Of a stretch of 64,000 nucleotides of DNA, positions 1-8,763 are shown piece by piece (the first letter of the stretch is position 1; each line of letters opens with the position of its first letter). The stretch comes from an uncultured Fibrobacter sp. (GTDB lineage Bacteria; Fibrobacterota; Fibrobacteria; Fibrobacterales; Fibrobacteraceae). The translations under genes were made by a program, and so were the position numbers. Location: NCBI RefSeq assembly GCF_947166265.1, contig NZ_CAMVDO010000015.1:1-64000 (forward strand), given 5' to 3'. The notes beneath the pieces were generated by a model. The model ran no database searches. It saw only the letters and a program-made list of their open reading frames with translations, and was not told the origin of the DNA.

Positions 1-40
1 TGGTGTTAACCAAGCCGAGTTCCTTGTAAGAAACTGCCAT
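1..40 (-). CDS. start of probable class II fructose-bisphosphate aldolase (partial)
   Basis: Only the first 13 codons are inside the window. They read MAVSYKELGLVNT, which resembles the N-terminus of class II fructose-1,6-bisphosphate aldolases of the Bacteroidota/Treponema type, where SYKELGLVNTREMF is typical. A purine-rich SD (AGAGG on the minus strand, around 47-54) lies at good spacing from the ATG, so the start is well supported. The enzyme would cleave fructose-1,6-bisphosphate in glycolysis. The assignment rests on a short peptide and recall of the family, so another product is possible. Confidence 0.5.
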   Translation of the reverse strand, partial: MAVSYKELGLVNT

Positions 41-90
41 TTGTTTTACCTCTTGATTCTTTGGCGACTGCCGCCGCCGGTTAAAAGTTA

Positions 91-119
91 CGGGCGTAAA
101 ACTAGTAATTTTACGCCCG
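91..119 (-). terminator. perfect 11-bp hairpin after the OmpA gene
   Basis: CGGGCGTAAAA and TTTTACGCCCG pair over 11 bp around a 7-nt loop. On the minus strand the hairpin follows the OmpA stop codon by about 40 nt and is followed by a short T-rich stretch (GTAACTTTT). It probably ends the OmpA transcript before the aldolase gene, though the U-tract is weak. Confidence 0.6.
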
Positions 120-160
120 CTTGTTAATGGTGCTTTAAGCTAAAATATGCGTTTTTAGGC

Positions 161-1156
161 TTATTTTGCTTCCTGCTGCAGGGCCTTGTCCTGGATCACC
201 AGATCCACGCGACGGTTCTTCTGACGACCTTCCTTGGTGGAGTTGTCTGCGATCGGCATGGTCATTCCAAGTCCCTTGGCGGTTAGGCGGTTTTCGTCGA
301 TGCCTTGTTCAACAAGGAATGCCTTCACGTTGTCGGCACGCTGCTGAGAAAGCTTCATGTTGTGTTCTTCGGAACCGGTGTTGTCGGTGTTACCTTCGAT
401 GGACACGTTGAACTGCTGGTACACGGAAAGAATACCGGCCACCTTGGCAAGGCTCGTCTTGAGGTCTGCCTTGAGGCTTGCCTTGTTCACGCCGAACAGA
501 ATGTCGGACATGGAAAGGATAATGCCGCGGGCGTCCTTGGTCACCTGGATCATCTTGGACTGGAGCTCGTTCAGCTTGTTCATTGCTTCCTGCTGGCGAG
601 CTTCGGCCTTGGCGCGTTCTTCGGCCAGTTTCTTTTCGAGGTCGGCTTCACGCTGGCTTGCGGCCATCAATGCGGCTTCCTTTTCGGCGGCTTCGGCCTG
701 GAACTTTTCCTGGTTCTGCTGCATTTCTGCCTGCAGGCGTGCATTCTGGTCCATCATCATGCCGCTGCGGGTCTGGTTGATTTTTTTCTGGGTTTCTTCC
801 ACCGAACGGGCCGTGGCGGCGCGCTTCTGCCAATTATCGGCAGTCTGGTTGCGGACTTTCTGCGTTTCTGCCTGGGTAGCGATCAGCTTGGCGTAGGTGT
901 CGCACTTGGCTGCGAGTCCGGCAATCTGCTCGGATTCCGGATCGTCCTTGTAGGCGGCTTCAAGTTCGGCGAGGTTGCTCTTGGCCTCAGCCAGAGTCAT
1001 TTTGGCAGAGAGAGCGTTTGCCGAAATATTCTTTGCGGCGTTGTCTATAGCTGCGCTGCAGGTTTCGACGGGACTAGCCTGTTCGGCTTCATTTTCGGCG
1101 GCAAAGCACATGGACACGGCAAATGCGGTTGTCAGCAACAAATTTCTAGTCTTCAT
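161..1156 (-). CDS. OmpA-family peptidoglycan-anchoring outer membrane protein
   Basis: 331 residues. A Sec signal peptide (about 1-20, ending CFAAE) is followed by a long charged, Gln/Ala-rich coiled-coil region (about 50-205) instead of a barrel. An OmpA C-terminal domain covers about 212-322. The peptidoglycan-binding signature is present: Asp258 in GNTDNTG, Arg273 in LSQQRA, then PIADNSTKEGR and NRRV, matching residues known to bind diaminopimelate in OmpA homologues. The protein is likely periplasmic and links the envelope to the cell wall. Its start overlaps the stop of the upstream DUF4398 lipoprotein gene (TAATG), so the two are translationally coupled. DUF4398-OmpA pairs are common in Gram-negative bacteria. 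Confidence 0.9.
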   Translation of the reverse strand: MKTRNLLLTTAFAVSMCFAAENEAEQASPVETCSAAIDNAAKNISANALSAKMTLAEAKSNLAELEAAYKDDPESEQIAGLAAKCDTYAKLIATQAETQKVRNQTADNWQKRAATARSVEETQKKINQTRSGMMMDQNARLQAEMQQNQEKFQAEAAEKEAALMAASQREADLEKKLAEERAKAEARQQEAMNKLNELQSKMIQVTKDARGIILSMSDILFGVNKASLKADLKTSLAKVAGILSVYQQFNVSIEGNTDNTGSEEHNMKLSQQRADNVKAFLVEQGIDENRLTAKGLGMTMPIADNSTKEGRQKNRRVDLVIQDKALQQEAK

Positions 1157-1551
1157 TAGTTTGCACCTCCGTTCTTGGTCTCGTTGTCAAGAACTTTCTG
1201 ATAACTCTTCTGACGTTCTATGTCGTCCTTAAGTTCCTTCTCGACTTTGTCGTTTTCCTTTTTAGCAGCGTCAAGTTCTGCCGTTGCAATGGCGAGCTTG
1301 TATTCGAGGTCGCTCTGTTCGGCAAGTGCGATAGCCTGTTCGTCTTCGCCATCTGCCTGGAGTGCCTTGGCGGAATCGAGCTTTGCGTTAGCCGATTCGA
1401 TCTGGGTCGGATTAATCTTGAGTTCTTCGGCGAGGGACTTGGAATTGTCTGCTTGCCCAATAGCCTTGTTGGCGTTTACGCCGCCTGCGCAACCGGAAAG
1501 AGCTGCGAGAGCCAGTGTGGCAAGACCCGCAACGAGAATTCTGGATTTCAT
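1156..1551 (-). CDS. DUF4398-type small lipoprotein
   Basis: 131 residues. The N-terminus is a lipoprotein signal with lipobox LSGC (Cys about 21). The mature part is entirely helical and charged, with repeating Ala/Lys/Glu (AKLDSAKALQADGE, AELDAAKKENDKVEKEL), as in DUF4398 proteins encoded beside OmpA. It is probably an outer-membrane-anchored helical partner or spacer for the OmpA protein encoded directly downstream with overlapping stop and start codons. The SD AAGGAG sits just before the ATG on the minus strand. The exact function of the family is unknown. Confidence 0.8.
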   Translation of the reverse strand: MKSRILVAGLATLALAALSGCAGGVNANKAIGQADNSKSLAEELKINPTQIESANAKLDSAKALQADGEDEQAIALAEQSDLEYKLAIATAELDAAKKENDKVEKELKDDIERQKSYQKVLDNETKNGGAN

Positions 1552-1646
1552 TCAAATCTCCTTTTAGGGGTTAAAAGTCGGGATTTAATATACAAAAAAA
1601 AAGAACTTGAAGCTTTGTGCTTAGTGCTTAGAACAGTCACGAATGT

Positions 1647-1775
1647 GTCATCCTGAGCGTGGTTTGTTTCGACAATGCTCAGCACTGGCTTAAGCTCACG
1701 CTTCGCAAGCTTGCTAACCTTATTAAGGTCCTTGAGTGGTACACTGAGCCTGCCGAAGTGCAAGCGAAGCGTCTA
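1647..1775. repeat. REP-like dispersed repeat (GTCATCCTGAGC family)
   Basis: The 300-nt gap between the DUF4398 gene and the metalloprotease gene holds no credible gene. It contains GTCATCCTGAGC at 1647-1658, AACCTTATTAAGGTCC and CTGAGCCTGCCGAAG. The same words recur at 48812-48934 and 54369-54421. This family is unrelated to the adjacent genes and marks a dispersed intergenic element. Confidence 0.75.
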
Positions 1776-1854
1776 TCTTCTGTCAACTAAAATTTTACTT
1801 GATTTACAACAACTTTGTATATAAATTTATACAGGCGTTTGGATTGGAGGCTTA

Positions 1855-3000
1855 ATGAAGTTTTGTGGTCTAATAAACCCGTTATTTTTATGGTGCTGTG
1901 TGCTGGCCTGTTTTGCAGGTAATGCTTTTGCAGCTATAGAGTATACGCTGCACAAGTCTGCAAATCCAACAGAGGACGAACTGGATGCCTACCGGCGCAT
2001 TACGACGGTGATGGATTCTGCGGTCAAGCTCTACAACACCTACTCGAATCTTTCCAAATTCATTAACGTGTATTATGCTCCTGGCGTGCCTACGGCCGAA
2101 GCGAGTAGTAATGGTGACTTGCGCTTTGGCGAAAACCGCAGCTACATGGTGGTGCCGACCGCCATGCACGAGATGGGCCATACGATGGGAATCGGGACCA
2201 CATCGGAATACGCGGCAACATGCGTGGACGGAGTCTTCAGGAACGACAAGGTTCAGGCAAAACTCCGTGAACTGGATAACGACCCGACCAAGGAACTCCA
2301 TTGCGACCGTCAGCATATCTGGCCCTACGGCCTGAACCAGGCAAGCGAAGCCAAGTCCGAGCAGGACCTGATCAACCATGTAATTCTTGTGGAAACCATT
2401 TACCAGCAGCTGTTCAAGGTTGCGTTCTACGCGCAGGGGAGAATCAAGTCACTCGGCGATACCAAGAATTGTATGGGTATTACTTCGTCCAACGCTTTGG
2501 AATTGATGGATTGTGCGGATTCGGCCAGCTTCGTGAAGATATTTTCTGTAGGCGACAATCCGGTTACGTACTATATCCAGCTAGGGTCACGGGTTGTCGA
2601 TATTCCGAATGAATCGACTGCTGCGGGTGTGCAGGCCTCGACCTACGGATACAACGGCGGGGCGCATCAAAGGTACGTGTTTGAAGGTGCGGACGTGAAT
2701 ACTCCGAATGCGCTGTTCCTAAAGAATTATAAAAGCGGACATTACCTGCAGGCGGTCGGGACGACGGTTGTGCAGAATCCAAAGGGCTCCGGCGACGAAT
2801 TTATCTGGCAGCTGATAGAAGACACGAAGGATTCTTCGGTAACTAAAGATTCTTCGGACATAAAGGATTCCTCTAAAACGAGCATTCCGTTGGTCCGTAA
2901 GGTGGAACCGCCGACCTTGATTAAGAAGGCTCGGTTCGATGCCATGGGTAGAATGTTTACTCCGGCCCGTAGGACTCCGCGCAATATTCGCCTGTATTAA
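1855..3000 (+). CDS. secreted zinc-metalloprotease-like protein with ricin-like domain
   Basis: 381 residues. A clear signal peptide (1-26, ending GNAFA) precedes a domain with HEMGHTMG (His105, Glu106, His109, Gly112), the zincin motif of metzincin-like peptidases. The usual third ligand position after xxGxx is Thr, so the third zinc ligand must lie elsewhere or be absent. Residues about 205-320 (LGSRVVDIPNE, LKNYKSGHYLQA, FIWQLIED) look like a ricin-type beta-trefoil used for carbohydrate binding. A DSS-repeat linker (DTKDSSVTKDSSDIKDSS) leads to a short tail containing FDAMGRMFTPA, which recalls the D-x-x-GR pattern of surface-sorting tails. The start is supported by GGAGG upstream. It is probably an extracellular or surface enzyme or cellulose-associated protein; the substrate is unknown. 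Confidence 0.7.
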   Translation: MKFCGLINPLFLWCCVLACFAGNAFAAIEYTLHKSANPTEDELDAYRRITTVMDSAVKLYNTYSNLSKFINVYYAPGVPTAEASSNGDLRFGENRSYMVVPTAMHEMGHTMGIGTTSEYAATCVDGVFRNDKVQAKLRELDNDPTKELHCDRQHIWPYGLNQASEAKSEQDLINHVILVETIYQQLFKVAFYAQGRIKSLGDTKNCMGITSSNALELMDCADSASFVKIFSVGDNPVTYYIQLGSRVVDIPNESTAAGVQASTYGYNGGAHQRYVFEGADVNTPNALFLKNYKSGHYLQAVGTTVVQNPKGSGDEFIWQLIEDTKDSSVTKDSSDIKDSSKTSIPLVRKVEPPTLIKKARFDAMGRMFTPARRTPRNIRLY

Positions 3001-3102
3001 AAGGAGACCCCGGATCAGGTCTGGGGTGATAAATAAAAAACGAAAAAGACCTTCAAGATGAAGGTGAGTATTTAGTTTACTTCACTTTGTTCAGTAAACT
3101 AA

Positions 3103-3129
3103 AACGCCTCTCTATTGAGAGGCGTTTTT
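3103..3129. terminator. strong Rho-independent terminator
   Basis: AACGCCTCTC and GAGAGGCGTT form a 10-bp stem with a TATT loop followed by a T run on the plus strand and by TTTTAGTTT on the minus strand. It can end both the plus-strand metalloprotease transcript and the minus-strand tRNA transcript. A second AT-rich hairpin (TAGTTTAC...GTAAACTA) lies directly upstream. Confidence 0.85.
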
Positions 3130-3131
3130 CG

Positions 3132-3207
3132 CGGGATAGACGAGGCTTGAACTCGCAACCTCCGGCGTGACAGGCCGGTGCTCTAACCAAAATTGAGCTA
3201 CCACCCC
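3132..3207 (-). tRNA. tRNA-Asp (anticodon GTC)
   Basis: On the minus strand the acceptor arm GGGGTGG pairs with CTATCCC, with discriminator G. The anticodon stem CCGGC/GCCGG encloses loop CTGTCAC (anticodon GTC), and the T arm reads GCGAG-TTCAAGC-CTCGT. CCA is not encoded. It lies 23 nt downstream of tRNA-Val and is probably co-transcribed with it. Confidence 0.93.
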
Positions 3208-3230
3208 AAATCGTTTCCGATTTTCGGTAG

Positions 3231-3305
3231 TGGGCGATAACGGATTCGAACCGCTGACATTCTGCTTGTAAGGCAGACGCTCTGAACCAACTGAGCTAAT
3301 CGCCC
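3231..3305 (-). tRNA. tRNA-Val (anticodon TAC)
   Basis: On the minus strand acceptor GGGCGAT pairs with ATCGCCC, with discriminator A. The D arm is GCTC...GAGC, and anticodon stem TCTGC/GCAGA encloses CTTACAA (anticodon TAC). The T arm contains GGTTCGAATCC. It begins 6 nt after the stop of the small membrane protein gene upstream, so the two may share a transcript. Confidence 0.93.
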
Positions 3306-3311
3306 GAAATT

Positions 3312-3500
3312 TTACTTGTCCTGGCCCTTACCCTTCCAGAGGATTCCCACAGGAATAACGACCAGATAGGCGATGACCAAAATAAGCGGTGCAACCGTGA
3401 GAGAAACCGGATTGTCGGCAGGGCCAGTGGCGAGGCAGATAAAACCGATCACGAGGAGCAACACACCGAGAGCAATCAGAATGATATTCTTTTTATCCAT
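3312..3500 (-). CDS. small two-helix membrane protein, DUF3098-like
   Basis: 62 residues: a short charged N-terminus (MDKKN), a transmembrane helix (about 5-25), a polar loop (TGPADNPVSL), a second helix (about 33-55) and a basic tail WKGKGQDK. Layout and the VAPLILVIAYLVV segment resemble DUF3098, a small inner-membrane family of unknown function in the FCB group. An SD (GAGGAC) precedes the ATG on the minus strand, and a TTGACA/TATATT promoter lies upstream. Confidence 0.65.
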   Translation of the reverse strand: MDKKNIILIALGVLLLVIGFICLATGPADNPVSLTVAPLILVIAYLVVIPVGILWKGKGQDK

Positions 3501-3530
3501 CAGTTAGTCCTCAACTCAAGATTACGAAGC

Positions 3531-3560
3531 CAAATATACAAAGTTTTATGTTCTTGTCAA
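3531..3560 (-). promoter_or_regulatory. sigma70-like promoter for the small membrane protein and tRNAs
   Basis: On the minus strand TTGACA (3555-3560) and TATATT (3533-3538, continuing as TATATTTG) are 16-17 nt apart. They sit about 30 nt before the ATG of the 62-residue protein gene, leaving room for its SD. This is a canonical-leader promoter, in contrast to the very short leaders seen elsewhere in the window. Confidence 0.6.
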
Positions 3561-3606
3561 CTAAATTTGTCAAAATTAGGTGAAAAAATATAAAAAAGGT
3601 CTTTGA

Positions 3607-5892
3607 TTACTTTTGCCCCGGATACTTGACTCGAGTATGGTAGGTTCCATCGAGGCTGTCCAGGAATGCCTGTTCAAGCTTGAAAAGTTCCTTGATCGAC
3701 AGGTTACATTCGTTGAACTGGCCTTCGGTAAAACGGCTCTCGATCGTCTTGTGAATCATTGCGGCAAGCGACTCGGGGCTCGTGTCCGCCATGGAGCGGC
3801 TTGTCGCTTCGATGATATCTGCGAGCATGAGAATGGCTGTTTCCTTGCTTTGGGGCTTGGGGCCCTTGTAGCTGTAATCCTCTATCTTGACATCTTCTCC
3901 TGTTTCCTTTGCTTTTTCGAGGGCCTTGTGGTAGAAGTACTGGATTACAGACGAACCGTGGTGTTCGCGGATACCGGCGGCCACAAGGTTCGGAATGTTG
4001 TATTCCTTGGCAAGTTCTGTCCCTTGTTCAACGTGACCGGTAATGATCTTTACGGATTGAGAAGGATCGATGTTGTTGTGCGGGTTGATTCCTTGCTTTT
4101 GGTTTTCGGTAAAGTATTCGGGGCGCATGGTCTTGCCGATATCGTGGTAGAGTGCCATTACGCGAACCAGAAGCGAATTGGCGCCGATACTTTCGGCAAC
4201 GTGTTCGGCGAGGTTCGAAACCTGAATGCTGTGGTGGAATGTTCCGGGGGCGTATTCAGAGATACGCTTGAGTGCCGGACGGTTGAAGTCGGACATTTCC
4301 ATGAGCGTAAGTACAGTGGTGATGCCAAAGATTCGTTCCATCAAATGAATCAGGGCTACCGAAGTCAAGGCATAGCAGAGTACGATGTTCGCGCTTGCGG
4401 CGATCAGGTTCTGGTAGAAGGCTTCCAGTGAAAGTCTGTTGCGCAAAAGGAACATGATGCTGATGGCGGCTGCCATTGCGATGATACCGACAATGATTCC
4501 CCATACGAACTGGACGCGGTAACGCATACGGGCGATAGGAGTCGTTGCGACAATGGTCACTGCAATGGCGCAAATCAGGGCGGCGAGGTCGTAGCCGTTT
4601 AAGATGCCAAAAATCATCGCGGAAAATACGGAAAATGCGATTCCGATGCGGCGGTCGTAAAGTACGGTTGCCGTAATGGGGGCGAAGGCGAAGGGGTAAA
4701 TCCACATAAAGTCGAGGTTTTCGGGAATAATCGAAATATCGATGCTGTTAAAGCTTCCCGAGAGGTGACGGATTCCCCAGAATGCGGCTAGCTGTAATAG
4801 GGCAAGGGCGATAAGGCTCCACAGCTGGCGTGCGCTCTTGAACATGCCTCTCGAAGGGGAATTGTAGAGGAACAGGAAAAAGAACGTAACGATTAACGCA
4901 AAGATGAGGGCGTTTCCGTAGATAGCGGTAAACGTCTTGGAGTTTTCTTCCTTTTGCTGGGCACGTTGTAGGGCGTCGATTTTTTCAAGGATTTCCTTTG
5001 TAATCGGGGCGCCCTGCGAAACGATTTCCATTCCACGGGGGACCATGCCCTTGATGAGTGTCACCTTGTTGCGCGCTTCTTCGCGGCTTGCGATCGTTTC
5101 TTTTTCGAGGTAGAAAACGTTTGGCATCATGAATACGAACAACGTTTCATAGAATGCGCTCAACAGTCCCTGTTCGTTCGGGAAACTCATTTGTAACTGT
5201 GCGAAGGCTTCGTCAATGCGACGGCGGAGAGGCTGGATATTTGCGGCTTCGACGGTTGTCTTTTCATTGTCCTTGATAAGCGTGATGTTTGGCTTGGTGT
5301 AGACAATGTACTTGAAATCTTGCAGATTGTAGTTGTCGCGGTAGAGCTGGGCCGCCGTCTCGGTACTTGCAATGAATGTGTTCGAAACGCCCGCCTGGAG
5401 CATTCGGTTGAAAACGGCCATCAGGGAATCCCTGGCCTTCGCGTTTTGGCTCAAGGGCTTAATGGCCGAGGTCGAGATGCGCTGCTTCAGGACTTCGTAA
5501 ATGCGCGATGCCTGCACCACCTTGGACTGCAGCGTGGAATCGCTTTCGCTGCTGGCCGTGAGTTGGTTGATTTGGCTTTGCAGCGAACCGTATTGAGCAA
5601 GCTTGTGCAAGAAAAGCTTGAGGTCTTCAGAGACTCGGTTTGTTTCGTCGCTGTTGTAGCCGAATATGGCGTTTACCTTGTCGGCGGCACGAGTCTTTTC
5701 TGCTTCGATTTCCTGTTCGGATTTAGGAACTTCGAAGTTGATGGGAGCGACAATCGTGCGTGTACTCACCTGTCCAAGGTGCGGGCGTTCGGATTGGAGC
5801 GCAATGTTCTTATCGGGAAAAAGGAAAATGGCTGCTGCGGCAACCAGTACCCATCCGATAACGAAGTGAATTCTCATCTGTTTCTTTTTCAT
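3607..5892 (-). CDS. pgpH: 7TM-HD family phosphodiesterase (PgpH/YqfF type)
   Basis: 761 residues. There is one N-terminal transmembrane segment (about 8-25), a large extracytoplasmic 7TMR-HDED-like region (about 30-325) and then a block of about seven hydrophobic helices (about 330-520). A cytoplasmic HD domain (about 545-740) carries [36 protein letters not shown] and IREHHGSS, the metal-binding His/Asp set of HD hydrolases. Studied members of this family hydrolyse cyclic di-AMP. The gene lies downstream of phoH in the same direction, an arrangement conserved in many bacteria (phoH-pgpH-ybeY). No ybeY is seen next to it here. A di-adenylate cyclase elsewhere in the genome would be expected if the substrate is c-di-AMP. 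Confidence 0.88.
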   Translation of the reverse strand: MKKKQMRIHFVIGWVLVAAAAIFLFPDKNIALQSERPHLGQVSTRTIVAPINFEVPKSEQEIEAEKTRAADKVNAIFGYNSDETNRVSEDLKLFLHKLAQYGSLQSQINQLTASSESDSTLQSKVVQASRIYEVLKQRISTSAIKPLSQNAKARDSLMAVFNRMLQAGVSNTFIASTETAAQLYRDNYNLQDFKYIVYTKPNITLIKDNEKTTVEAANIQPLRRRIDEAFAQLQMSFPNEQGLLSAFYETLFVFMMPNVFYLEKETIASREEARNKVTLIKGMVPRGMEIVSQGAPITKEILEKIDALQRAQQKEENSKTFTAIYGNALIFALIVTFFFLFLYNSPSRGMFKSARQLWSLIALALLQLAAFWGIRHLSGSFNSIDISIIPENLDFMWIYPFAFAPITATVLYDRRIGIAFSVFSAMIFGILNGYDLAALICAIAVTIVATTPIARMRYRVQFVWGIIVGIIAMAAAISIMFLLRNRLSLEAFYQNLIAASANIVLCYALTSVALIHLMERIFGITTVLTLMEMSDFNRPALKRISEYAPGTFHHSIQVSNLAEHVAESIGANSLLVRVMALYHDIGKTMRPEYFTENQKQGINPHNNIDPSQSVKIITGHVEQGTELAKEYNIPNLVAAGIREHHGSSVIQYFYHKALEKAKETGEDVKIEDYSYKGPKPQSKETAILMLADIIEATSRSMADTSPESLAAMIHKTIESRFTEGQFNECNLSIKELFKLEQAFLDSLDGTYHTRVKYPGQK

Positions 5893-5945
5893 AATTTCTC
5901 TAGTCCTCAGGGGTGGGCATCAGGAATCAATTTTTTAGATGTTGC

Positions 5946-5973
5946 TTCTGAAACCTGTAGCCTGTTACCTGTC
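5946..5973. repeat. short CCTGTAGCCTGTTACCTG-type repeat
   Basis: The gap between phoH and pgpH contains CTGAAACCTGTAGCCTG followed by TTACCTGTCAC, a partly periodic sequence. Inverted relatives (TTTCAGGCAACAGGTTTC and CAGGTTCAGGCGACTGG) occur at 32862-32915. It looks like a low-complexity dispersed word rather than a gene. Confidence 0.4.
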
Positions 5974-6919
5974 ACTTTTCTTTTTCATAGGCTTTCAAAA
6001 TATCTTTCACGAGCGGGTGGCGGAGCACGTCCGTCGATTCGAATTCCACCTGCGCGATTCCGCGGATTCCCTTGAGCAGGTTCATGGCGTGCACGAGCCC
6101 CGACTTCTGGCCCTTGGCCAAGTCCACCTGGGTCGCGTCCCCAGTAATGATAGCTTTGCTATGGGGACCGAGTCGGGTGAGGAACATCTTCATCTGCTCG
6201 GGGGTCGTGTTCTGCGCCTCGTCCAGGATGATGAAGGCTCGCTTGAGCGTGCGTCCACGCATGTAGGCGAGCGGGGCGACTTCGATCGACCCCGTTTCTT
6301 CATAGCGACGGAGCTTTTCGGCGGGCAGGAGCTCGGCGAGGCTGTCGTGGATGGGGCGCAGGTACGGAGCGATTTTTTCCTTGAGGTCGCCGGGCAGGTA
6401 GCCGAGCGATTCTCCCGCTTCGACTGCCGGGCGAACGAGGCAGATGCGTTCCGCCTCATGGCGTTCCAGGCTTGCTACGGCGAGTGTAACGGCAAGGAAG
6501 GTCTTGCCGGTTCCGGCAGGGCCCTTCGCAAAGATGATGTCATTATGCTCGACTGCGTGCACCAGTTCGGCCTGGGCCTTGGTCTTGGCGAACACCGAAA
6601 CGCCCATACGGTTCCTGAAAATAGGGGTCGTCGGGATTTCGCTGGAAGAATTGAATTCTCCTGTGTCGGCAGGGTCCAGCAGTCTCGAAAGAGCGCTGGA
6701 CGAAAGTACCTTGCCATTTTTCGCGGCCATCTTTAATTGGTCGAGAACAGCCAAAACACCAGGCAAGTCTCCGTTTTCTTTCGCTATAATGCGAAGTCCC
6801 GGAAGCCTCGTCTGTATCTCAACACAAAAACGGCTCTCCAATAAGCGGAAAACCGTTTCGTTCTCGCCTGAAATCGTTCGTTTCAGGTCATCCGATAGGG
6901 AATAGCGTTGTTCGTCCAT
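5972..6919 (-). CDS. phoH: PhoH-family ATPase
   Basis: 315 residues. The core is a PhoH domain: Walker A GPAGTGKT (about 133-140), RPAVEAGESLGYLPGD, ALAYMRGRTL-like region, Walker B IILDEAQNTTPEQ and ITGDATQVDL. These are hallmarks of PhoH-like RNA-helicase-related NTPases. An N-terminal extension (about 1-100) resembles the KH-like segment of the longer PhoH class. The gene is in a minus-strand run after a small lipoprotein and before pgpH; PhoH neighbours in other bacteria act in rRNA maturation, which suggests an RNA-related role. No SD is evident before the ATG. Confidence 0.92.
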   Translation of the reverse strand: MDEQRYSLSDDLKRTISGENETVFRLLESRFCVEIQTRLPGLRIIAKENGDLPGVLAVLDQLKMAAKNGKVLSSSALSRLLDPADTGEFNSSSEIPTTPIFRNRMGVSVFAKTKAQAELVHAVEHNDIIFAKGPAGTGKTFLAVTLAVASLERHEAERICLVRPAVEAGESLGYLPGDLKEKIAPYLRPIHDSLAELLPAEKLRRYEETGSIEVAPLAYMRGRTLKRAFIILDEAQNTTPEQMKMFLTRLGPHSKAIITGDATQVDLAKGQKSGLVHAMNLLKGIRGIAQVEFESTDVLRHPLVKDILKAYEKEK

Positions 6920-6938
6920 CTAGAACGCGTGGCTATGA

Positions 6939-7226
6939 TTACTCTTCGGCAGCAGGAGCTGTAGAAATACCGAGCTTGTTCTTGGCTTCGAAGATTTCCT
7001 TGCGGAGCTTGTGGTTTTCTTCGGTAATGGCGACCGCTTCTTCTTCGGTCTTCTTCAGCTTGTTTTCGTCAATCTTTTCCTTAGGGGCAGATCTCTGGAC
7101 AGATTCTTCGGATCCGCCGTCGTTATCGTAATCGTCGCTAGAACCACCGGAAGAGCCGGCGCAAGCGGTGAACATGGCAACAGTCATAGCTGCAAGGAGA
7201 AATTTCCAATTTTTCAAAAGAGACAT
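6939..7226 (-). CDS. small coiled-coil lipoprotein
   Basis: 95 residues. Signal peptide with lipobox FTAC (Cys about 22), a Gly/Ser/Asp-rich linker (GSSGGSSDDYDNDGG), then a heptad-rich helix (KLKKTEEEAVAITEENHKLRKEIFEAKNKL). This resembles small outer-membrane lipoproteins of the Lpp type in size and design, although no homology is claimed. GGAG precedes the ATG on the minus strand. It is 19 nt upstream of phoH and divergent from the M24 peptidase gene. Confidence 0.7.
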   Translation of the reverse strand: MSLLKNWKFLLAAMTVAMFTACAGSSGGSSDDYDNDGGSEESVQRSAPKEKIDENKLKKTEEEAVAITEENHKLRKEIFEAKNKLGISTAPAAEE

Positions 7227-7264
7227 TTAATCAGGCTCCATTCTAGTCTGTGATGCCTAAAATC

Positions 7265-7270
7265 TATAAT
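7265..7270 (+). promoter_or_regulatory. TATAAT -10 box for the M24 peptidase gene
   Basis: TATAAT lies 25 nt before the ATG at 7296, with AAGGGA as SD between them. No good -35 match is visible upstream. The box sits in the divergent gap with the small lipoprotein gene. Confidence 0.5.
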
Positions 7271-7295
7271 AATTTGAGCCGAAAAGGGAACAAAA

Positions 7296-8711
7296 ATGGT
7301 AAATTTATTGCGAAAAAACACCTTTTTTGAGGATAATATGGTTGTAAATGCATGCTCCAGGCCCTATTCTCAGGTCTTTATCGAATCTCCGCTCTATAAC
7401 GCCAAGAATTTATACAAAAAACGCCGCAAGGCAATGCTCAAGGAACTCGACTCCTTTTTCGTGATAGCAGGAATGCCCATTGAACCGGGAACTGAAGAGG
7501 CATACGTGCAAATCTGGAACAAGATGGTGCAGGAACCCGCCTTCCTGTATCTCACGGGAATCAACCAGCCGGGGTGTTACCTCTTGCTCGATCCGAATAC
7601 CGGCGATGAAATCCTGTTCGTTCCACCCAAAGACCCGTTCAAGGAATTCTGGAACGGCAAGCGCCTCGGATATCTTGAAGACAATAACGAAGTGGCCCGC
7701 ATTACGGGAATCAAGGATGTGCGCTCCGTAGATGAATTGATGGATACGGTGGTGGCCCGCGCAAGGAAACTTCCCAAGGGCTCGTATGCCTATGCATATT
7801 TCTTCGAAAAATTCAAGGAAGACCACAACGACCGGTTCAGGCGTCAGCTGCTCAAGGCCCTAAGGCCTACGGGGGTCGGGCTCAAGAGTGCCGCGGCCTT
7901 GCACTGGAAACTCAGGCTTCCGTTGGAAGGCGAACGCATTCTGGATGCCGAAGCCGCGCAGTCGGTGACGGATAACGCTTTCCGTACGGTGCTTGCCGAA
8001 ATGAAAGATTTTAAAACCGAACGAGAACTAGGACTTCGGCTGGACTACGAAATGCAGCGCCAAAGCGACGGGGACCTCGCTTTTCCGACGATTGTTGCCG
8101 GTGGGGCGAACGCCTGTTGTCTGCATTATGTCAAGAAGGACGAACCGTTAAAGGCGGGGGAGCTTGTGCTCCTGGACTTTGGCATTCGCATCGGGAGTCT
8201 GCATAGCGATATTTCACGCACGATTCCGGTGAATGGCAAGTTTAATCCGCTGCAGAAAATGCTCTATCAGATTGTGCTGGATGCGGGGGCTGAATACCAG
8301 AAACATGTGCGTCCGGGGGTTTCGCTCAAGGAAATCGGGAATGTTCCCTGGGATTTTATTATGCAGGAACTGGAACGCCGCCTGGTTAAAGGGGCTAAGG
8401 GTTCGTACAAACTATTGTATGACAAACGCCCGCATGGTGTAAGCCATTTTATCGGGGAGCAGATTCACGAAGGCGAACCGGGAACGCGTTCCCTGGATAC
8501 GGTTCTTAGACCGGGGATGCTGATTTCTTGTGAACCGGGACTCTATGGGGAATTCAAGGCGACTATCGACGGAAGGCAATACCGCGAAAAGATAGGGATC
8601 CGTATTGAAGATGACCTGCTTATTACGAAAGAGAACTTCCGTAATATTTCCGTAAGTATTCCGAAGGAAATTCAGGAATTGGAGAAATGGATGGCCGGTT
8701 TGCAGAAATGA
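7296..8711 (+). CDS. M24-family aminopeptidase (Xaa-Pro aminopeptidase-like)
   Basis: 471 residues from the ATG at 7296 (SD AAGGGA); a second ATG at 7338, preceded by GAGG, would give 457. The N-terminal creatinase-like domain (about 25-190) has YLTGINQPGCYLLLDP. The C-terminal pita-bread domain carries the metal ligands in DFGIRIGSLHSDISRT (two Asp), HGVSHFIGEQIHE (His), SCEPGLYGE (Glu) and IRIEDDLLIT (Glu), as in aminopeptidase P. It would remove N-terminal residues preceding proline from peptides in the cytoplasm. It is divergent from the small lipoprotein gene and followed by the Aas-like gene after about 50 nt. Confidence 0.9.
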   Translation: MVNLLRKNTFFEDNMVVNACSRPYSQVFIESPLYNAKNLYKKRRKAMLKELDSFFVIAGMPIEPGTEEAYVQIWNKMVQEPAFLYLTGINQPGCYLLLDPNTGDEILFVPPKDPFKEFWNGKRLGYLEDNNEVARITGIKDVRSVDELMDTVVARARKLPKGSYAYAYFFEKFKEDHNDRFRRQLLKALRPTGVGLKSAAALHWKLRLPLEGERILDAEAAQSVTDNAFRTVLAEMKDFKTERELGLRLDYEMQRQSDGDLAFPTIVAGGANACCLHYVKKDEPLKAGELVLLDFGIRIGSLHSDISRTIPVNGKFNPLQKMLYQIVLDAGAEYQKHVRPGVSLKEIGNVPWDFIMQELERRLVKGAKGSYKLLYDKRPHGVSHFIGEQIHEGEPGTRSLDTVLRPGMLISCEPGLYGEFKATIDGRQYREKIGIRIEDDLLITKENFRNISVSIPKEIQELEKWMAGLQK

Positions 8712-8763
8712 GATATTTCTAGATTTGGGTCAAAAGTTTTATCGAATAGAACAAGGACTTGTC

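Noticed and set aside
1548-1763. Minus-strand 71-codon frame upstream of the DUF4398 gene.
   Set aside because: It is translated from the REP-like repeat and the promoter region, with no SD or motif.
3001-3040. ACCCCGGATCAGGTCTGGGGT hairpin after the metalloprotease gene as a terminator.
   Set aside because: It is followed by A-rich, not T-rich, sequence on the plus strand; the strong terminator is at 3103-3129.
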